A stretch of DNA of 64,000 nucleotides from Neobacillus niacini (GCF_023715415.1 NZ_JAMBOB010000005.1:186001-250000); one strand, 5' to 3'; positions 43,564 through 54,424 are shown, counted from the first letter of the stretch. Notes: a model not told the origin generated them from the sequence alone. Translations and numbers: made by a program.

Positions 43564-44904
43564 ATGCATATTGTAGTGATAGGTTTAAACTATAAAACTG
43601 CCCCTGTGGAAATCCGTGAGCGGTTGACATTTAATGAATCCGACCTAGGGGATGCGATACAAAAATTAAGCACGAAAAAAAGCATCCTAGAAAATATAAT
43701 CGTATCCACTTGCAATCGTACAGAAATCTATGCGGTTGTAGATCAGTTGCATACTGGCCGCTATTATATTAAAGAATTTTTATCTGAATGGTTCGGAATT
43801 GACCAATCTGAGTTTTCACCTTTCCTATTTGTTTATGAGGAAGATGGTGCCATTGAGCATTTATTTAAGGTGGCATGCGGTCTTCATTCCATGGTATTAG
43901 GGGAAACTCAAATTTTGGGGCAGGTTCGTACGAGCTTTATGTTAGCTCAAGAACTAGGAACAACGGGCACAGTCTTTAACCAACTATTTAAACAAGCGAT
44001 TACTTTAGCGAAGCGTGGACATGCCGAAACGGAAATAGGCGCAAATGCGGTCTCTGTCAGCTATGCTGCAGTGGAACTAGCAAAGAAAATCTTCGGTTCA
44101 CTTGAGAATAAGCATGTTTTAATTTTTGGTGCAGGCAAAATGGGCGAGCTGGCTGCTCAAAATCTACATGGTAACGGTGTTAGAAAAGTTACCGTGATTA
44201 ATCGTACGTATGAAAAAGCGAAAGTTCTTGCAAACCGATTTGCCGGCGAGGCAAAAACAATGGAAGAACTACAAAAATCATTGATTGATGCAGATATCCT
44301 AATCAGTTCTACTGGTGCAAAGGACTTTGTCATTACCAAAACAATGATGGAAAAAGTCGAGAAAAAGCGGAAGGGTAAGCCATTGTTTATGGTTGATATC
44401 GCCGTTCCACGTGACTTAGATCCGAAAATTGCTGAGCTTGAAAGTGTCTTTTTATATGATATCGATGACCTAGAGGGAATTGTTGAGGCAAACCTTCAGG
44501 AGCGTAAGAAAGCGGCTCAAGTCATTATGCTGATGATTGAAAAAGAAATCGTGGATTTCAAGCAATGGCTTGGACTATTGGGTGTTGTTCCTGTTATCTC
44601 GGCTCTAAGAGATAAGGCGGTTGCCATTCAAGCAGAAACAATGGTTAGTATTGAACGCAAGCTGCCACATTTATCAGATCGTGATCGGAAGGTCTTAAAT
44701 AAACATACAAAGAGTATTATCAATCAGCTATTAAAAGATCCAATCTTACAAGCAAAAGAATTGGCTGCTCGTCCAGATGCTGATGAGGCATTGGAATTAT
44801 TTATGAAAATATTTAAGATTGAAGAGCTTGTTGAAAAACAAACGAAAGCAGCCGAATCGAATAATGCAGCGGTTCATGTACCGCAGGCTTCCTTTCAGTC
44901 ATAA
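43564..44904 (+). CDS. hemA: Glutamyl-tRNA reductase
   Basis: The 446-residue enzyme reduces glutamyl-tRNA to glutamate-1-semialdehyde, the first step of haem synthesis. Key segments are [13 protein letters not shown], the catalytic cysteine in [11 protein letters not shown] (about residue 50), [16 protein letters not shown] and the NADPH-binding [13 protein letters not shown]-terminal dimerisation helix completes it. It opens the hemAXCDBL operon, the standard order in bacilli. The ribosome binding site is GGGGGTG. Confidence 0.97.
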   Translation: MHIVVIGLNYKTAPVEIRERLTFNESDLGDAIQKLSTKKSILENIIVSTCNRTEIYAVVDQLHTGRYYIKEFLSEWFGIDQSEFSPFLFVYEEDGAIEHLFKVACGLHSMVLGETQILGQVRTSFMLAQELGTTGTVFNQLFKQAITLAKRGHAETEIGANAVSVSYAAVELAKKIFGSLENKHVLIFGAGKMGELAAQNLHGNGVRKVTVINRTYEKAKVLANRFAGEAKTMEELQKSLIDADILISSTGAKDFVITKTMMEKVEKKRKGKPLFMVDIAVPRDLDPKIAELESVFLYDIDDLEGIVEANLQERKKAAQVIMLMIEKEIVDFKQWLGLLGVVPVISALRDKAVAIQAETMVSIERKLPHLSDRDRKVLNKHTKSIINQLLKDPILQAKELAARPDADEALELFMKIFKIEELVEKQTKAAESNNAAVHVPQASFQS

Positions 44905-44916
44905 GAGGTACTAATT

Positions 44917-45750
44917 ATGTTTGACTTCCATATGACGCGGCTGCATGAATTGACAGTAGTCCTATATGCCTTCAGTGTGTTGTTATATTTTTTTGATTTC
45001 ATTCACCATAACCGGAAGGCAAACCGAATCGCCTTCTGGTTACTTGCGTTTGTATGGGTCCTGCAAACGGTTTTCTTAACTTCCTATATGCTAAAAACAG
45101 GTAGATTTCCAGCGTTAACAATCTTTGAGGGCTTATATTTTTATGCCTGGATATTGGTAACGCTGTCGCTTGGAATAAATCGACTGCTTAAGGTCGATTT
45201 TATCGTCTTTTTTACAAATATACTTGGCTTTATTGTTATTGCGATTCATACGTTTGCACCGATTAAATATGATTCGCACGTCATAGGCAATCAACTTATG
45301 TCCGAGCTTTTGCTTATACATATTACAATGGCCATTCTATCATATGGGGCATTCTCCTTGTCCTTTGTCCTATCGCTTCTCTATCTCATTCAATATGATT
45401 TGTTGAAAAGGAAAAAATGGGGCACAAGACTTTTGAGACTAGCAGATTTAAGCAAGCTAGAACGATCCTCTTATATTTTAGTAGTTATCGGGGTCCCCAT
45501 GCTGTTACTAAGTTTAATCCTTGGCTTACAATGGGCCATTTTAAAGGTTCCAGGGATGCCTTGGTACGATATGAAAATAATTGGGTCTTTTCTATTGTTA
45601 ACGGGGTACAGTATCTATTTGTATCTGCGAATCGTTAAAGATATGTCAGGCAGACAATTAGCCCTTTGGAATGTCGGTTCCTTTTTAGTCGTATTAATTA
45701 ACTTTTTCCTATTTGGACAATTATCATCCTTTCATTTTTGGTATTCATAA
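44917..45750 (+). CDS. hemX: HemX, membrane protein of the hem operon
   Basis: The 277-residue protein has about eight membrane helices and the features of the CcsA/HemX-type cytochrome assembly family (WVLQTVFL, HITMAILSYGAFSLSFVLSL, split). In Bacillus subtilis HemX limits the amount of HemA. It starts 13 bases after hemA and is followed by hemC after 12 bases, so all are in one operon. Confidence 0.9.
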   Translation: MFDFHMTRLHELTVVLYAFSVLLYFFDFIHHNRKANRIAFWLLAFVWVLQTVFLTSYMLKTGRFPALTIFEGLYFYAWILVTLSLGINRLLKVDFIVFFTNILGFIVIAIHTFAPIKYDSHVIGNQLMSELLLIHITMAILSYGAFSLSFVLSLLYLIQYDLLKRKKWGTRLLRLADLSKLERSSYILVVIGVPMLLLSLILGLQWAILKVPGMPWYDMKIIGSFLLLTGYSIYLYLRIVKDMSGRQLALWNVGSFLVVLINFFLFGQLSSFHFWYS

Positions 45751-45762
45751 CAGGAGGCAATC

Positions 45763-46701
45763 ATGCGAAAAATTATCGTAGGTTCTAGACGAAGCAAGTT
45801 GGCACTAACACAGACAAATTGGGTAATTGAACAGCTTAAGAAGCTCGGAGGACCTTTTGAATTTGAAGTAAAAGAAATTGTGACCAAAGGGGATAAAATT
45901 CAAGATGTAACCCTTTCAAAGGTTGGCGGAAAAGGTTTGTTTGTGAAGGAAATTGAGCAAGCCATGCTGGATAAAGAGATTGATATGGCCGTACATAGTA
46001 TGAAGGACATGCCAGCCATTCTTCCAGACGGACTTACAATCGGCTGTATTCCTTTCCGTGAGGACCACCGTGATGCCTTGATTTCTAGAGACCATGTTAA
46101 ATTAAAAGATTTAAAGCCAGGAGCGATAATCGGAACGAGCAGTCTTCGTCGTAGCGCCCAGATTTTAGCAGAGCGTCCAGATTTAGAAATCAAATGGATC
46201 CGCGGAAATGTTGATACGAGATTACAAAAGCTTCAAGACGAAGAATATGACGCTATCATCCTAGCGGCAGCTGGACTTTCTCGTCTTGGCTGGACAAGTG
46301 ATACTGTAACTGAATTTATTGATGCAGACATTTGTGTCCCTGCCGTTGGTCAAGGAGCATTATCGATTGAATGCCGCGAAGATGATAAAGAGCTTCTTGA
46401 ATTGTATGAGAAATTCACTTGTAAAAAGACAGAAAGAGCCGTTAAAGCGGAACGTGCTTTCCTTCATAAAATGGAAGGGGGCTGCCAGGTGCCGATTGCT
46501 GGATTTGCCACTACCGCTGATAATGATGAAATCGTTCTAACTGTATTAGTTGGTTCTCCAGAAGGAAAGGAAATCTTCAAAGAGGCAGTAAGAGGAACCA
46601 ATCCTGAAGAGCTTGGTATTCAAGCAGCAGACTTATTAATCGAAAAAGGAGCTAAGGACCTGATTGATCGGGTTAAACGGGAGCTCGAAGGTCAATGCTA
46701 A
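45763..46701 (+). CDS. hemC: Porphobilinogen deaminase
   Basis: The 312-residue enzyme joins four porphobilinogen units to hydroxymethylbilane. It has the start [19 protein letters not shown] and the basic substrate-binding SSLRRSAQI. The cysteine that holds the dipyrromethane cofactor lies in [12 protein letters not shown]. The end overlaps hemD by seven bases. Confidence 0.96.
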   Translation: MRKIIVGSRRSKLALTQTNWVIEQLKKLGGPFEFEVKEIVTKGDKIQDVTLSKVGGKGLFVKEIEQAMLDKEIDMAVHSMKDMPAILPDGLTIGCIPFREDHRDALISRDHVKLKDLKPGAIIGTSSLRRSAQILAERPDLEIKWIRGNVDTRLQKLQDEEYDAIILAAAGLSRLGWTSDTVTEFIDADICVPAVGQGALSIECREDDKELLELYEKFTCKKTERAVKAERAFLHKMEGGCQVPIAGFATTADNDEIVLTVLVGSPEGKEIFKEAVRGTNPEELGIQAADLLIEKGAKDLIDRVKRELEGQC

Positions 46702-47468
46702 AACCATTAGGTTTGTTAGACAAAAAGGTCCTTGTTCCTCGCGGAGCAGGCCAAGCAAAATCCTTTTCACAACTTGTCGAAAAGTATGGAGGGATTTCAA
46801 TCGAAATCCCTCTTATTGCATTTCGTCCAATTGAACTCACAGAGCAGCTTCAGCATGCTATGAATGAGATTGATACATATGACTGGATTGTTTTTACGAG
46901 CAATGTCACTGTCGAAACTTTCTTCTCTTTTTATAAGAAGGAAGAGAATAAAACATTTCCGAGAATTGCTGTAATCGGCAAGAAAACAGAAGAAGTACTA
47001 CAGGAAAAAGGATTCAAAGCAGAGTTTGTACCCTCTGCTTATGTGACAGAGGTATTTACAGAAGAGTTCTTACCGATGGTTCCTAGTGGATCCAAAGTGC
47101 TGATTCCAAAGGGAAATCTTGCTCGGGAGTATATCTCCACTTCTCTCAGCAACCATGGTGCCACAGTCGATGAAATCGTTATTTACGAAACGTACATGCC
47201 AGACGATAGCCGGGATAAACTGGCTAAAATGTTAACTGAGGATGAAATTGATATCTTAATGTTTACAAGTCCTTCCACGGTTAATCATTTTATGAGCGTC
47301 GTGAAGGAATATCAACTAGAGAGTCATATTGAAAGATGTGTGATAAGCTGTATAGGTCCCATCACAGAGAAGAAACTACGAGCCTTTGGACTGCCAGTCC
47401 ACGTCTCACCAATAGAATACACCGTAAAAGAAATGGTAGAAAGCACGATAGAGTACTTAGAAAAATGA
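46695..47468 (+). CDS. hemD: Uroporphyrinogen-III synthase
   Basis: The 257-residue protein closes hydroxymethylbilane to uroporphyrinogen III. Sequence conservation in this family is low, but the two-domain fold pattern is recognisable ([59 protein letters not shown]). It overlaps hemC by seven bases, so its translation is coupled. A repeat element separates it from hemB. Confidence 0.93.
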   Translation: MLKPLGLLDKKVLVPRGAGQAKSFSQLVEKYGGISIEIPLIAFRPIELTEQLQHAMNEIDTYDWIVFTSNVTVETFFSFYKKEENKTFPRIAVIGKKTEEVLQEKGFKAEFVPSAYVTEVFTEEFLPMVPSGSKVLIPKGNLAREYISTSLSNHGATVDEIVIYETYMPDDSRDKLAKMLTEDEIDILMFTSPSTVNHFMSVVKEYQLESHIERCVISCIGPITEKKLRAFGLPVHVSPIEYTVKEMVESTIEYLEK

Positions 47469-47489
47469 TTTTTTTTAGTGGAGAAAGTC

Positions 47490-47634
47490 TGTGCTAGGAA
47501 ACTCGTTGATAGGAACGGAAGGCACGAAGACTCCTGCAGGAGTACGGAGCAGGTGAGACCCCACAGGCGCTAGCGCCGAGGAGGCTCGCCGCAACGCCTG
47601 CGGAAAGCGAAGTGCCTGGAGTGGAGATCAACAC
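47490..47634. repeat. Dispersed Bacillus palindromic repeat inside the hem operon
   Basis: The 140-base gene-free segment has nested palindromes ACTCCTGCAGGAGT and GGCGCTAGCGCC and an outer pair GTTGATAGGAACGGAAGGCAC with GTGCCTGGAGTGGAGATCAAC (imperfect). Elements with the sequence GAGGCTCGCCGC and GGAAAGCGAAGTGCCTGGAG recur in many Bacillus genomes in my memory. Here it lies between hemD and hemB, where the operon normally has a short gap. Confidence 0.7.
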
Positions 47635-47680
47635 TATGATTACACAGAAACCTATAAAAACAATTTGGGGGTAAAAAGAA

Positions 47681-48658
47681 ATGGAACTTCAATTTTCACG
47701 TCATCGCCGATTACGGTCAAGCGCTAACATGCGTTCACTAGTAAGAGAAAACCACTTACGACCAGAGGACTTCATCTATCCATTATTTATTTATGAAGGC
47801 GAAAACATCCGCAGAGAAGTATCTTCGATGCCAGGTGTATTCCAAGTTTCAATGGACAATCTAAAAGCAGAAATGGATGATATCGTTGAACATGGAATTA
47901 AGTCTGTATTATTATTCGGAATTCCAGCTACAAAAGACGAATGTGGTACCCAAGCATTTCATGACCACGGCATTATCCAAGTTGCCACTCGTTACATAAA
48001 AGAACATTACCCAGAAATGATTGTTGTTGCTGATACTTGCTTGTGCGAATATACCAGCCATGGCCACTGTGGAATGGTTGAAGGCGATAAAATCTTAAAC
48101 GATCCATCCCTTGAATTATTGGTGAAAACAGCCATCGCTCAAGCTGAAGCCGGTGCTGATATTATTGCGCCATCAAATATGATGGACGGATTTGTCGCAG
48201 CGATACGTGCTGGATTAGATGAAGCTGGTTTTAAGGAAATCCCGATCATGTCTTATGCGGTTAAATATGCTTCTGCCTTTTACGGACCGTTCCGTGAGGC
48301 AGCTGAAGGTGCACCACAATTCGGTGATCGCAAAACTTATCAAATGGACCCGGCCAACCGGATGGAAGCATTCCGTGAAGCTGAATCTGATGTAGCAGAA
48401 GGGGCAGATTTCTTAATTGTGAAACCTGGAATGCCTTACCTTGATATCGTTCGTGATGTTAAAAATAACTATAACTTACCTGTTGTTGCCTACAACGTAA
48501 GCGGTGAATATTCGATGATTAAGGCAGCTGCTGCAAACGGCTGGATTGACGAAAAACAAACCGTTATGGAAATGTTAATTGCCTTTAAACGTGCAGGTGC
48601 AGACCTTATAATTACCTATGCAGCTAAAGACGCTTGCCGCTGGTTAAAAGAAAATTAA
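47681..48658 (+). CDS. hemB: Porphobilinogen synthase (delta-aminolevulinate dehydratase)
   Basis: The 325-residue enzyme condenses two aminolevulinate molecules to porphobilinogen. The three zinc-binding cysteines are in [15 protein letters not shown]. One catalytic lysine is in [17 protein letters not shown] and the Schiff-base lysine is in [12 protein letters not shown]. The ribosome binding site GGGGG lies before ATG 47681. It is the fifth gene of the hem operon. Confidence 0.97.
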   Translation: MELQFSRHRRLRSSANMRSLVRENHLRPEDFIYPLFIYEGENIRREVSSMPGVFQVSMDNLKAEMDDIVEHGIKSVLLFGIPATKDECGTQAFHDHGIIQVATRYIKEHYPEMIVVADTCLCEYTSHGHCGMVEGDKILNDPSLELLVKTAIAQAEAGADIIAPSNMMDGFVAAIRAGLDEAGFKEIPIMSYAVKYASAFYGPFREAAEGAPQFGDRKTYQMDPANRMEAFREAESDVAEGADFLIVKPGMPYLDIVRDVKNNYNLPVVAYNVSGEYSMIKAAAANGWIDEKQTVMEMLIAFKRAGADLIITYAAKDACRWLKEN

Positions 48659-48689
48659 TAACTACAACTCGAAAAGAGGAACACGAAAA

Positions 48690-49976
48690 ATGCGCTCATA
48701 TACAAAATCAGTAGAAGCATTTAAAGAAGCTCAAGATTTAATGCCAGGCGGCGTTAACAGCCCGGTACGTGCGTTTAAATCTGTCGATATGGATCCGATT
48801 TTCATGGAAAGAGGAAAAGGTTCAAAAATCTATGATATCGATGGTAATGAGTATATCGATTACGTCTTATCTTGGGGACCGCTAATCCTCGGCCATACAA
48901 ATGACAGAGTAGTTGAAGGCATTAAAAAGGTGGCTGATCTTGGAACTAGCTATGGTGCACCGACCTTAATGGAAAATGAACTGGCTAAGCTTGTGATTGA
49001 ACGTGTGCCATCGATTGAAGTGGTAAGGATGGTATCATCCGGAACAGAAGCGACGATGAGTGCGCTCCGCTTAGCACGAGGCTATACAGGCCGAAACAAG
49101 ATTTTGAAATTTGAAGGCTGTTACCATGGACATGGTGATTCACTATTGATAAAGGCAGGCTCAGGTGTTGCTACACTTGGTTTACCTGATAGCCCTGGTG
49201 TCCCAGAAGGTGTTGCTAAAAATACGATCACAGTCGCTTACAATGACCTTGAAGGTGTTAAATACGCATTCGAACAGTTCGGCGATGACATTGCATGTAT
49301 TATCGTTGAACCAGTTGCCGGGAATATGGGACTTGTACCGCCGCTTCCTGGATTCTTAGAAGGTCTTCGTGAGATTACTTCTGAAAAGGGCGCCTTGCTG
49401 ATTTTTGATGAAGTAATGACTGGTTTCCGTGTCGGTTACAATTGCGCACAAGGCTATTTCAACGTAACCCCTGATATCACTTGTCTTGGAAAAGTAATTG
49501 GCGGCGGACTGCCAGTTGGGGCTTACGGCGGTAAAGCCGAAATCATGCGTCAAATAGCTCCTGCAGGGCCAATCTATCAAGCAGGAACACTTTCCGGTAA
49601 CCCACTTGCGATGACTGCTGGTTATGAGACATTAAGTCAATTAACACCAGAGCATTACGAGGAGTTCAAACGCAAGGGTGATCTACTCGAAAAAGGTATT
49701 GTAGCAGCGGCTGAAAAGTATGATATTCCTGTTACTTTTAATCGCGCTGGTTCCATGATCGGGTTCTTCTTCACCAATGAAGATGTAATCAACTATGAAA
49801 CCGCAAAGACCTCTAACTTGGAGTTTTTTGCTAAGTACTACCGTGAAATGGCTGATCAAGGAGTATTCCTGCCGCCATCACAATTCGAAGGATTGTTCTT
49901 ATCAACGGCTCATACCGATGAGGATATTGAGAAGACGATTAAAGCAGTCGAAATTGCTTTTTCAAAACTTAAATAA
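48690..49976 (+). CDS. hemL: Glutamate-1-semialdehyde 2,1-aminomutase
   Basis: The 428-residue PLP enzyme converts glutamate-1-semialdehyde to 5-aminolevulinate. Recognisable parts are [35 protein letters not shown] (split), [10 protein letters not shown] and the PLP lysine in [17 protein letters not shown]. It starts 31 bases after hemB and ends the operon before a terminator. Confidence 0.97.
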   Translation: MRSYTKSVEAFKEAQDLMPGGVNSPVRAFKSVDMDPIFMERGKGSKIYDIDGNEYIDYVLSWGPLILGHTNDRVVEGIKKVADLGTSYGAPTLMENELAKLVIERVPSIEVVRMVSSGTEATMSALRLARGYTGRNKILKFEGCYHGHGDSLLIKAGSGVATLGLPDSPGVPEGVAKNTITVAYNDLEGVKYAFEQFGDDIACIIVEPVAGNMGLVPPLPGFLEGLREITSEKGALLIFDEVMTGFRVGYNCAQGYFNVTPDITCLGKVIGGGLPVGAYGGKAEIMRQIAPAGPIYQAGTLSGNPLAMTAGYETLSQLTPEHYEEFKRKGDLLEKGIVAAAEKYDIPVTFNRAGSMIGFFFTNEDVINYETAKTSNLEFFAKYYREMADQGVFLPPSQFEGLFLSTAHTDEDIEKTIKAVEIAFSKLK

Positions 49977-49985
49977 TACCATTTT

Positions 49986-50018
49986 CAGGCACTCACCTTT
50001 TAGAGGTGAGTGTTTATT
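49986..50018 (+). terminator. Terminator of the hem operon
   Basis: CACTCACCT and AGGTGAGTG pair around TTTAG or similar, followed by TTTATTTA. Confidence 0.65.
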
Positions 50019-50080
50019 TATGGATTTGAAATATATTTGGCACATAAATTAATAAGGTCTGCACTTAAAACTCGAGCAGA

Positions 50081-50270
50081 CTTAATAGACGGAGAAATTC
50101 CGCTTAATTTGTAATTATTATTAAAAGTGGCTTAAATAGACGGAGAGATTCCGCTTATTGGCTAAAAAATTTCGGAAAAGGGAGATATTTCTATGATTAA
50201 GCGGAAAACCTCCGCTTAATTACCCCGAAGCGAGCTCCATCCTGCATTTAACCGGAAAATCTCCGCTTAT
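50081..50270. repeat. Four short palindromic repeats upstream of spoVID
   Basis: Four imperfect palindromes share the form AAGCGGARAAWYTCCGCTTA: 50081-50106, 50131-50156, 50196-50220 and 50246-50270. Starts are 50, 65 and 50 bp apart. They look like a dispersed short palindromic repeat of this genome. No gene is present between 50019 and 50450 apart from the spoVID promoter. Confidence 0.65.
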
Positions 50271-50369
50271 ATACTTTTGCCAGTTCTCAAAACCCCACGT
50301 GATTCCGTCCTATACCAATTCAAAGAACGCTCCATATCTTAAACTTTTTCGCATCACTAGGCTTTTTTA

Positions 50370-50398
50370 TCATATTTAAATGCTTTGGTTCATATTGT
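50370..50398 (+). promoter_or_regulatory. Putative sigma-E promoter of spoVID
   Basis: TCATATT (50370-50376), 14 bases, CATATTGT (50391-50398). The -35 fits the sigma-E pattern ending ATATT, and the -10 matches five of eight positions of CATACANT. spoVID is known to be transcribed by sigma-E in the mother cell. Confidence 0.5.
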
Positions 50399-50450
50399 GT
50401 AAGTGACATAGTGATTTTTTGCGTAAAAGGAAACGAAAGGAGGAGTCGCT

Positions 50451-51536
50451 TTGTCTCAGGAGAATCAATCGTGCCTGCGATTTTCCTTGGAGGAATCTTT
50501 GTGGTTTAGAAAGGGACAGGAAGTAGCTGAACTTGTGTCGATTTCTCTAGACCCGGATATTACCATCCAGGAAAATGATCAATACGTAACCATACGTGGT
50601 TCGCTGGAATTAACAGGCGAATATAGAAATGACGAAGAAAGTACTGTTGAAGAGGAACAAAATGCCCCTAACCAAAAGTATGTGGAAAGGGTAGATCCAC
50701 AGGAGGAAGGCATTTGTGAATTTTCACATCGTTTTCCAGTAGATATTACCATTCCAAACAATCGAATTCAGAGCATTTATGATATCGATGTTATCGTGGA
50801 GTCGTTTGATTATTCCATCCCGGAACGGAGCTGTCTCAAACTATCTGCTGAACTGACCATCAGCGGCTTGTATGATTCTACTCAGCAAGAAGAAGAGGTT
50901 GAGCAAGAAGAAGCGTATGAAGTACTCCATCGGTATCAGGTGGAAGTTCCAAGAGAAGAAGAAACACATCAGGAAGAGAATACATTTGAGGATACTTTCT
51001 TATTTGAGGCTGAAGCAAGAAAGCAGCAAGAAGAGGAAAAGGTTGAAGCTTTTCCGAAATTCCCAACCTTTTCGTATCAAGAGCCTGAAGAAGAGCTTGA
51101 AGAAGAGCCACAGCGGCCTTTAGTTTTTGAGCATGCCAGAAGTGAAGTTAGTGAGCCCGTCGATGAGATGGAGGAAATCATCGAGGAAGCTCCAGCGGCA
51201 CCAATTCAACAAGAAATAGAAGTCCCGGCAGAACCAAAAGAGCCAGTTATGGAAGAGAGTTCATCCTCTCCAGAAGCACCGCCAAAACAAGCGAAAAAGA
51301 AGAATACCAAGAAGAAAACGATGACACTAACGGAGTTCTTTGCCCGCAAGGAAGAAACTTCAGATCAGGCTAGATTAAAAGTGTGTATTGTTCAAAAGGG
51401 CGATACGCTTGATAGTCTTGCCGACCGTTATGACGTATCCGTACCAAACCTGCTTCGTTACAATAATCTTGAACTCAATCAGGATGTGTTTGAGGGCCAA
51501 GTATTATATGTACCTGTTGCCTTTGCAAAAAAATAA
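50451..51536 (+). CDS. spoVID: Spore coat morphogenetic protein SpoVID
   Basis: The start is TTG 50451 after GGAGGAG. The 361-residue protein has the conserved N-terminal domain (LRFSLEESLWFRKGQEVAEL) that works in spore encasement by the coat. A long acidic Glu/Gln-rich middle follows (about 135-285), then a lysine-rich stretch. The C-terminal LysM domain (KVCIVQKGDTLDSLADRYDVS, split; LYVP) binds peptidoglycan-like material. It is shorter than the Bacillus subtilis protein, mainly in the variable middle. Confidence 0.92.
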   Translation: MSQENQSCLRFSLEESLWFRKGQEVAELVSISLDPDITIQENDQYVTIRGSLELTGEYRNDEESTVEEEQNAPNQKYVERVDPQEEGICEFSHRFPVDITIPNNRIQSIYDIDVIVESFDYSIPERSCLKLSAELTISGLYDSTQQEEEVEQEEAYEVLHRYQVEVPREEETHQEENTFEDTFLFEAEARKQQEEEKVEAFPKFPTFSYQEPEEELEEEPQRPLVFEHARSEVSEPVDEMEEIIEEAPAAPIQQEIEVPAEPKEPVMEESSSSPEAPPKQAKKKNTKKKTMTLTEFFARKEETSDQARLKVCIVQKGDTLDSLADRYDVSVPNLLRYNNLELNQDVFEGQVLYVPVAFAKK

Positions 51537-51550
51537 TGAACCAAAAGCAG

Positions 51551-51585
51551 TGTGAGCGGGTTTCAAAACCTGCTCACATCCTTTT
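51551..51585 (+). terminator. Terminator after spoVID
   Basis: TGTGAGCGGGTT (51551-51562) pairs along its full length with AACCTGCTCACA (51567-51578) with one G-T pair, then TCCTTTT. Confidence 0.65.
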
Positions 51586-51615
51586 AAGGACTTTCCATGA
51601 GCGAAAGGCAGTTGA

Positions 51616-52659
51616 ATGCTGATGAGTGATTCAAATCTGGTGGAACCACTTATACCTATTTTAAGAAACTATCAAGTAAACCCCTATTTCGTTGAAGAAC
51701 ACGGCAATATTAAAAAAATCTATTCCGATAAAGGGACATTTGCATTGAAGAAAATCGTTCCGACAACGGGGACAGATTTTATTCGCCATGTTCATCTTCT
51801 TTACCAAAAGGGATACAATCGGATTGTACCTATTTATCCGACAATGGACGGAAGATATGGTGTCCTCCATGATAAAAACCTTTATTACCTAATGCCTTGG
51901 ATGTCCAATGAAATAAAGGAAGACCGGACTCATAAACATCTGCAGCTATTTCGTGAATTAGCCAGGCTCCACACCTTATCTGCAAAAGACATCAATGTAA
52001 ATAAAGAAGAACGAGAAGAACATTATGATAAAACCATTGCGCTGCTCGATAAAAATCAGGAGTTTCTGGATGGGTTTATCGATGAATGTGAGAAAAAGAC
52101 CTACATGTCTCCTTTTGAACTTTTGTTTTGCTTGTACTATAACGAAATAAGCCAGGCGCTTCGTTTTTCAAAAACGAAATTCGAAGAATGGTATGAAAAG
52201 ACGAAGGAAAATGAAAAAGCACGAATGGTAATTACACATGGGAAATTATCATCCGAGCATTTCCTTTATGACGATAGGGGTTATGGTTATTTTATTAACT
52301 TTGAAAATGCCCGTTACGGCTCACCGATTCATGATCTCTTACCATACCTGTCACGTACCTTTAATACACAGCCAACACGGAATGATGAGGCTATCGACTG
52401 GGTGTACCATTACTTTAAATTCTTTCCATTTAAAGCCGATGAAAAACTACTTTTCTTCAGTTATTTAGCTTATCCCATCCCAATAATCCAGGTGGCCGAA
52501 CGGTACTATAAAAAAGAACAGCCCAAAAATGAGTTGAAATTTGTGCGAATGCTCCAGCGCAAATACTGGCATTTAAAAAATTCCGAGTATGTAGTGATGA
52601 GAATGACAGAAATTGATGAACAAGCGAGGCAGGCAAAAGAAGGAGCCCAGCAGCAGTAA
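51616..52659 (+). CDS. ysxE: YsxE, CotS-like spore coat kinase-fold protein
   Basis: The 347-residue protein belongs to the CotS/YsxE group, which has an aminoglycoside phosphotransferase-like fold: GTFALKKIVPTTG near the N-lobe, YYLMPWMSNEIK as hinge, ITHGKLSSEHFLYDD in place of the usual catalytic HGD loop, and GYFINFENARYGSPIHDL as the metal-binding region with Asn or Glu in place of Asp. Changed catalytic residues suggest that it may be inactive as a kinase. It follows spoVID in most bacilli and helps spore coat assembly. ATG 51622 is an alternative start. Confidence 0.9.
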   Translation: MLMSDSNLVEPLIPILRNYQVNPYFVEEHGNIKKIYSDKGTFALKKIVPTTGTDFIRHVHLLYQKGYNRIVPIYPTMDGRYGVLHDKNLYYLMPWMSNEIKEDRTHKHLQLFRELARLHTLSAKDINVNKEEREEHYDKTIALLDKNQEFLDGFIDECEKKTYMSPFELLFCLYYNEISQALRFSKTKFEEWYEKTKENEKARMVITHGKLSSEHFLYDDRGYGYFINFENARYGSPIHDLLPYLSRTFNTQPTRNDEAIDWVYHYFKFFPFKADEKLLFFSYLAYPIPIIQVAERYYKKEQPKNELKFVRMLQRKYWHLKNSEYVVMRMTEIDEQARQAKEGAQQQ

Positions 52660-52677
52660 TGATTGCTAAATGGGCTC

Positions 52678-52875
52678 TTAAACAATTTCAAAATAAATTG
52701 ATACGGCAATCGCAACAAAAATACTTAATAACAAGACATCAAAGACGGTGGGTATAAACAGTGTCCGGATTAATTGAAAAACCGTAAACGGCAAAATCAG
52801 CTGCTCACATACTCTCCTGCAGGTTCGATACCAGGGAGTATAGGAGTATTTCGTGATGAACTTCCTCCGCTTCAT
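52678..52875 (-). CDS. Small membrane protein
   Basis: ATG 52875 with AGGAAGGA before it gives a 65-residue protein. It has a basic N-terminus (MKRRKFITKYSYTPWYRTCRR) and two hydrophobic stretches (LPFTVFQLIRTLFIP and VFDVLLLSIFVAIAVSIYF). It probably lies in the membrane. I know of no function. It converges on ysxE. Confidence 0.6.
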   Translation of the reverse strand: MKRRKFITKYSYTPWYRTCRRVCEQLILPFTVFQLIRTLFIPTVFDVLLLSIFVAIAVSIYFEIV

Positions 52876-53092
52876 AACATCCTTCCTCTCCAAAAAGGCA
52901 TTTCTTTTATGTATATTCTACACATAGTCTAAACTCCCCAATTATCTAACACTTTTTTATTAATAACTCTTCACTGAAAAATAATATTGAATAATCCTAG
53001 GATAAATGGAATAATTAAAAAGTCATAGAAAACTGAGATTTTTTTGGAAATTTTTATTACATAATGGAGTCGCATAAAGGGGTCAATAACAA

Positions 53093-54424
53093 ATGTATTG
53101 GTTTATTCTACTATTTCCACTCATGATTTATCCTTGGGGACCGCTTACTTACTATACTTTTCCTAAGGTATTCTACTTAGATGTATTTGTCTTATGTACA
53201 TGGCTCTATATTATTCTTAAGAAAAAATATTGGACTACTGGTCTGCCAAAATCATCCTTGAAGGTAGAGTATATTGTTCTAGTGTTCATGTGCTTAGTCG
53301 GTATTTCTACATTGTTTTCAGTAAATAGAGTAACATCGTTTTATGGGACGGACACAAGGTTCGAAGGATTGGTATCATTCTTTTCGTATTGCAGCGTTTT
53401 TCTCTTTTCATATCGGTTAATGGATGGAAAAAAACTAGATAATGTAATTCCAGGTATGGTAATCATTTCTGTATTCGTTTCGATTTATGGAATCTTACAA
53501 CATTATTTATTAGACTTTTTCCCACGGAATGCCTTAACTTTCAATACAACAAGAAGTTTTGGATTTTTTGATAATGCCAATTTCTTTGGGGCATATCTTG
53601 TTTTAATGATGATGCTGGCGATTACACTTTATGTAAAAACGAAGGAAAGTAAATTAGTTACAATGTGTTATTTTTTCGCTAGCTGTATAGCTTTTGTTGC
53701 CCTGATTTTTTCACAAACACGGAGCGGCTGGATTGGCGTTTTCTGTGGAATTGTATTTTTAACGATATTTGTTATAGCGAAAAGAAAATATCTTTGGAAA
53801 AAGTGGACGGCTTTACTGCTGACTCTTGGGTTACTTTTTGTAGGTATTGATGCTTTAGAAGGCGGCTCTATCACGAGCAGACTAACATCGCTATTCTCTG
53901 ATTCGTATAAGATTGCATCCAATCAAAGTACTGGGAAAGAAGGCTCCAGTAGGTTCTTTATTTGGAAAGAGACATTACCTCTTGTTAAAGAATATTTCTG
54001 GGTAGGTTCTGGACCTGACACGTTGGAATATGTATTTCCTGCAAGTGAAGATGAAAAGAAAAAGTATTTAGGTAGTCCATATATCCTTGTTGATAAAGCA
54101 CATAATGAGTATTTACAGATTGCCGTTACATTAGGGCTTCCAGCACTTTTAACTTATTTACTTTTATTGTTTGTTGTTATCAGAAAAGCATTTCAAGCAG
54201 TAAAATATGCAGAAGGAAGAGAGAAACTCATATTATACGGATTAATCTCAACCATTATTGGTTATCTTGTACAAGCATTCTTTAATATAAGTACCGTTCC
54301 AGTGGCTCCATTATTCTGGGCAATCCTAGGTATTACATTGGCACGATCAAGCAATGAACTAAAAAAATCACTACAACAAAATCCCACGGAAGAAATAATA
54401 GAGAATAATAACCAAATTGCATAA
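53093..54424 (+). CDS. O-antigen ligase/polymerase-like membrane protein
   Basis: The 443-residue protein has about eleven membrane helices and the large outer loop of the Wzy/WaaL (O-antigen ligase) family. Conserved parts are FSQTRSGWIGVFCGIVFL, then GSGPDTLEYVFP and the signature DKAHNEYLQIAVTLGLPALLTY (about residue 342-363; split). Family members join or polymerise polysaccharides on lipid carriers outside the membrane. The substrate here is unknown. It lies between ysxE and valS, outside any glycan gene cluster. No good ribosome binding site is seen before ATG 53093 (AAAGGGG is near). Confidence 0.8.
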   Translation: MYWFILLFPLMIYPWGPLTYYTFPKVFYLDVFVLCTWLYIILKKKYWTTGLPKSSLKVEYIVLVFMCLVGISTLFSVNRVTSFYGTDTRFEGLVSFFSYCSVFLFSYRLMDGKKLDNVIPGMVIISVFVSIYGILQHYLLDFFPRNALTFNTTRSFGFFDNANFFGAYLVLMMMLAITLYVKTKESKLVTMCYFFASCIAFVALIFSQTRSGWIGVFCGIVFLTIFVIAKRKYLWKKWTALLLTLGLLFVGIDALEGGSITSRLTSLFSDSYKIASNQSTGKEGSSRFFIWKETLPLVKEYFWVGSGPDTLEYVFPASEDEKKKYLGSPYILVDKAHNEYLQIAVTLGLPALLTYLLLLFVVIRKAFQAVKYAEGREKLILYGLISTIIGYLVQAFFNISTVPVAPLFWAILGITLARSSNELKKSLQQNPTEEIIENNNQIA

